Part shown: positions 41,301 to 64,000 of the stretch, in pieces
Layout of the letters: each line of letters opens with the position of its first letter
Numbering within the stretch: the first letter of the stretch is position 1
Source of the DNA: Tubulanus polymorphus
Taxonomy: Eukaryota > Nemertea > Palaeonemertea > Tubulaniformes > Tubulanidae
Assembly (NCBI RefSeq): GCF_964204645.1
Contig: NC_134027.1
Location: 8,854,485-8,918,484, forward strand
Reading direction: 5' to 3'
DNA length: 64,000 nucleotides
Translations under genes and position numbers: made by a program
The notes under the pieces: model-generated
Told to the model about the DNA's origin: nothing
Databases searched by the model: none
Seen by the model: the letters and a program-made list of their open reading frames with translations, nothing else

Positions 41301-42041
41301 GTCTTACTCTACTAATTTCTCGTCGAGACAATACTGACAAATCTTGCCTAAAATACGACGGGTATGTATAAAGAGGTATTCGTGATTTCCGTCAAACAAG
41401 TGCTAATGAAATAACCGAACAAATTGTCTTTCAATTGATTCTTAAATCGGATCCAGAGAATTAAAAACGCGGAAGCGTTACGTTAGACTTTTCAACACTT
41501 TGAGCGACTTGGACGCTGCTGAATTACTCACGCCACAACAAAGTCGGCGTTAAAATGGCGATCAAATGCATGCGTCTTTGTTCTCTTTATTTTTGGGAAG
41601 GAGGTCTAGAGAAATTATAAGTATCAATGTAAAAATGGAAGCTTGGCTATGTAGTGTGAAGTAATATGGATCGTGTGGTCTGTGTGGTGGACTCTGTCAT
41701 CACTGCCTTCCTGCCTCTGAGACTGAGGACATCATTATAGGCCTTATACCAAATCGCCACATTTTAAAGGCCTGTTTAACATTGACTAAAATGCAATTTA
41801 TGTTCTGACCACTACCGCTTGAATTGAATTTCCACATTTGTTTTCTTTAAAATATTCTTCAAATAGTGCTCTTCAACTTGGCACCCCCTTTCAAATAGGA
41901 TCGTGTATGCACCCCTCTCTGTAATGAAAAATGAACACCCGTTTACATTTTCTTTTATAGCACATGGTAGAATGGCAAAGAGATGAACAGATGAAACACA
42001 AAAATCAACCACAACTTAATGTACAACAAGAATAGAAAATC
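38383..42041. other. Intergenic region RAB2 to CHD, with CHD promoter and 5' UTR
   Basis: No supported coding exon. The first part may be extended RAB2 3' UTR. The last few hundred bases should hold the 5' UTR of the CHD gene; whether the coding exon starts at a splice acceptor (an AG at 42029-42030) is open. A direct repeat of CTGTTCATG[TC]GGATCCCTTT occurs at about 39098 and 39118. Longer frames near 40070-40357 and 41812-42012 are unrecognised. Confidence 0.5.
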
Positions 42042-63691
<21,650 letters not shown>

Positions 63692-63740
63692 GTAATAGTT
63701 CATTTTTAGTACCCAGTTTTCGCTGAGCTCTTGACCATTT

Positions 63741-63875
63741 CCAGGTCCGATTTCCACAGTTATGGGTTAATTCCTCAGCTACTGGGCGAGCTGGATGGGA
63801 TGATTTTCGTCGAGTTGAGTTCATTTCTTCTCCGATGTTTAAAATCTTAACCAGGAATTGTGAACTGGGTCCTGG
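63741..63875. mobile_element. 135-bp MITE, relative of the 3023-3127 element
   Basis: The left end CCAGGTCCGATTTCCACAGTT and the right end, read in reverse as CCAGGACCCAGTTCACAATT, are imperfect inverted repeats continuing to GGTTAA on both arms. It begins 49 bp after the exon 36 donor. Confidence 0.5.
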
Positions 63876-64000
63876 TAACTTGCTAGTGGAGTTACGTCAG
63901 ATCAAGAAAGAGAACCTACAAAAAAAAAAAACTTGCCTTCTGAATCCTTACTCTTACAAAAAGTATTAATTAAGTATTTAAGTTATTAATTTACCTGTAT

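Overview
The window is nuclear DNA of an invertebrate animal. Its genes have many short exons with GT-AG introns, the intergenic DNA is AT-rich, and small inverted-repeat DNA transposons (MITEs) lie in introns and between genes. The proteins are clear bilaterian orthologues. A lophotrochozoan (mollusc or annelid type) is my best guess, but nothing here proves the phylum. Exon limits were read by eye from splice sites and reading phase; in the VPS9D1, NDUFB9, SNX16-like, RAB2 and CHD models the phases close exactly.

Layout. 1-18.2 kb has no gene I can support. It holds a perfect CTCF-type motif (178-192), two small MITEs, and a pure (CCCTCT)n tract of about 456 bp. 18251-19855 (+) is an intronless beta-1,3-galactosyltransferase-like gene (GT31). 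20783-25157 (+) is VPS9D1 in 15 coding exons. 26422-26901 (-) is ISCA2, sharing a 153-bp divergent promoter with NDUFB9 (27055-29133, +, 4 exons). 29946-33230 (-) is a PX-domain sorting nexin of SNX16 type with an unusually long coiled-coil tail (12 exons). It is divergent from RAB2 (33967-37906, +, 8 exons, 212 aa). From 42042 to the right edge (+) runs a CHD6-9 family (CHD7/CHD8/kismet) chromatin remodeller: 36 coding exons and 2,657 codons in the window, with the BRK domain and C-terminus beyond it.

How the genes relate. ISCA2 (4Fe-4S cluster maturation) and NDUFB9 (complex I) are both mitochondrial and share a promoter. VPS9D1, the SNX16-like protein and RAB2 are endomembrane-traffic genes, and the GT31 enzyme works in the Golgi. 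The most informative feature is gene order: RAB2 lies directly upstream of CHD7/8 in the same orientation, as do human RAB2A-CHD7 (8q12) and RAB2B-CHD8 (14q11.2). The human pairs are therefore probably duplicates of one ancestral bilaterian pair. SNX16 and NDUFB9 are also on human 8q.

The CHD introns are a transposon graveyard. They contain a 500-bp palindromic element with TA target duplication inserted into a 145-bp tandem-repeat element, a dispersed family with CAGGGTGGCCAC-type ends and 5-bp target duplications, and a piggyBac-like MITE nested inside one of those copies. I found no tRNA, rRNA, CRISPR array or clearly new enzymatic system.
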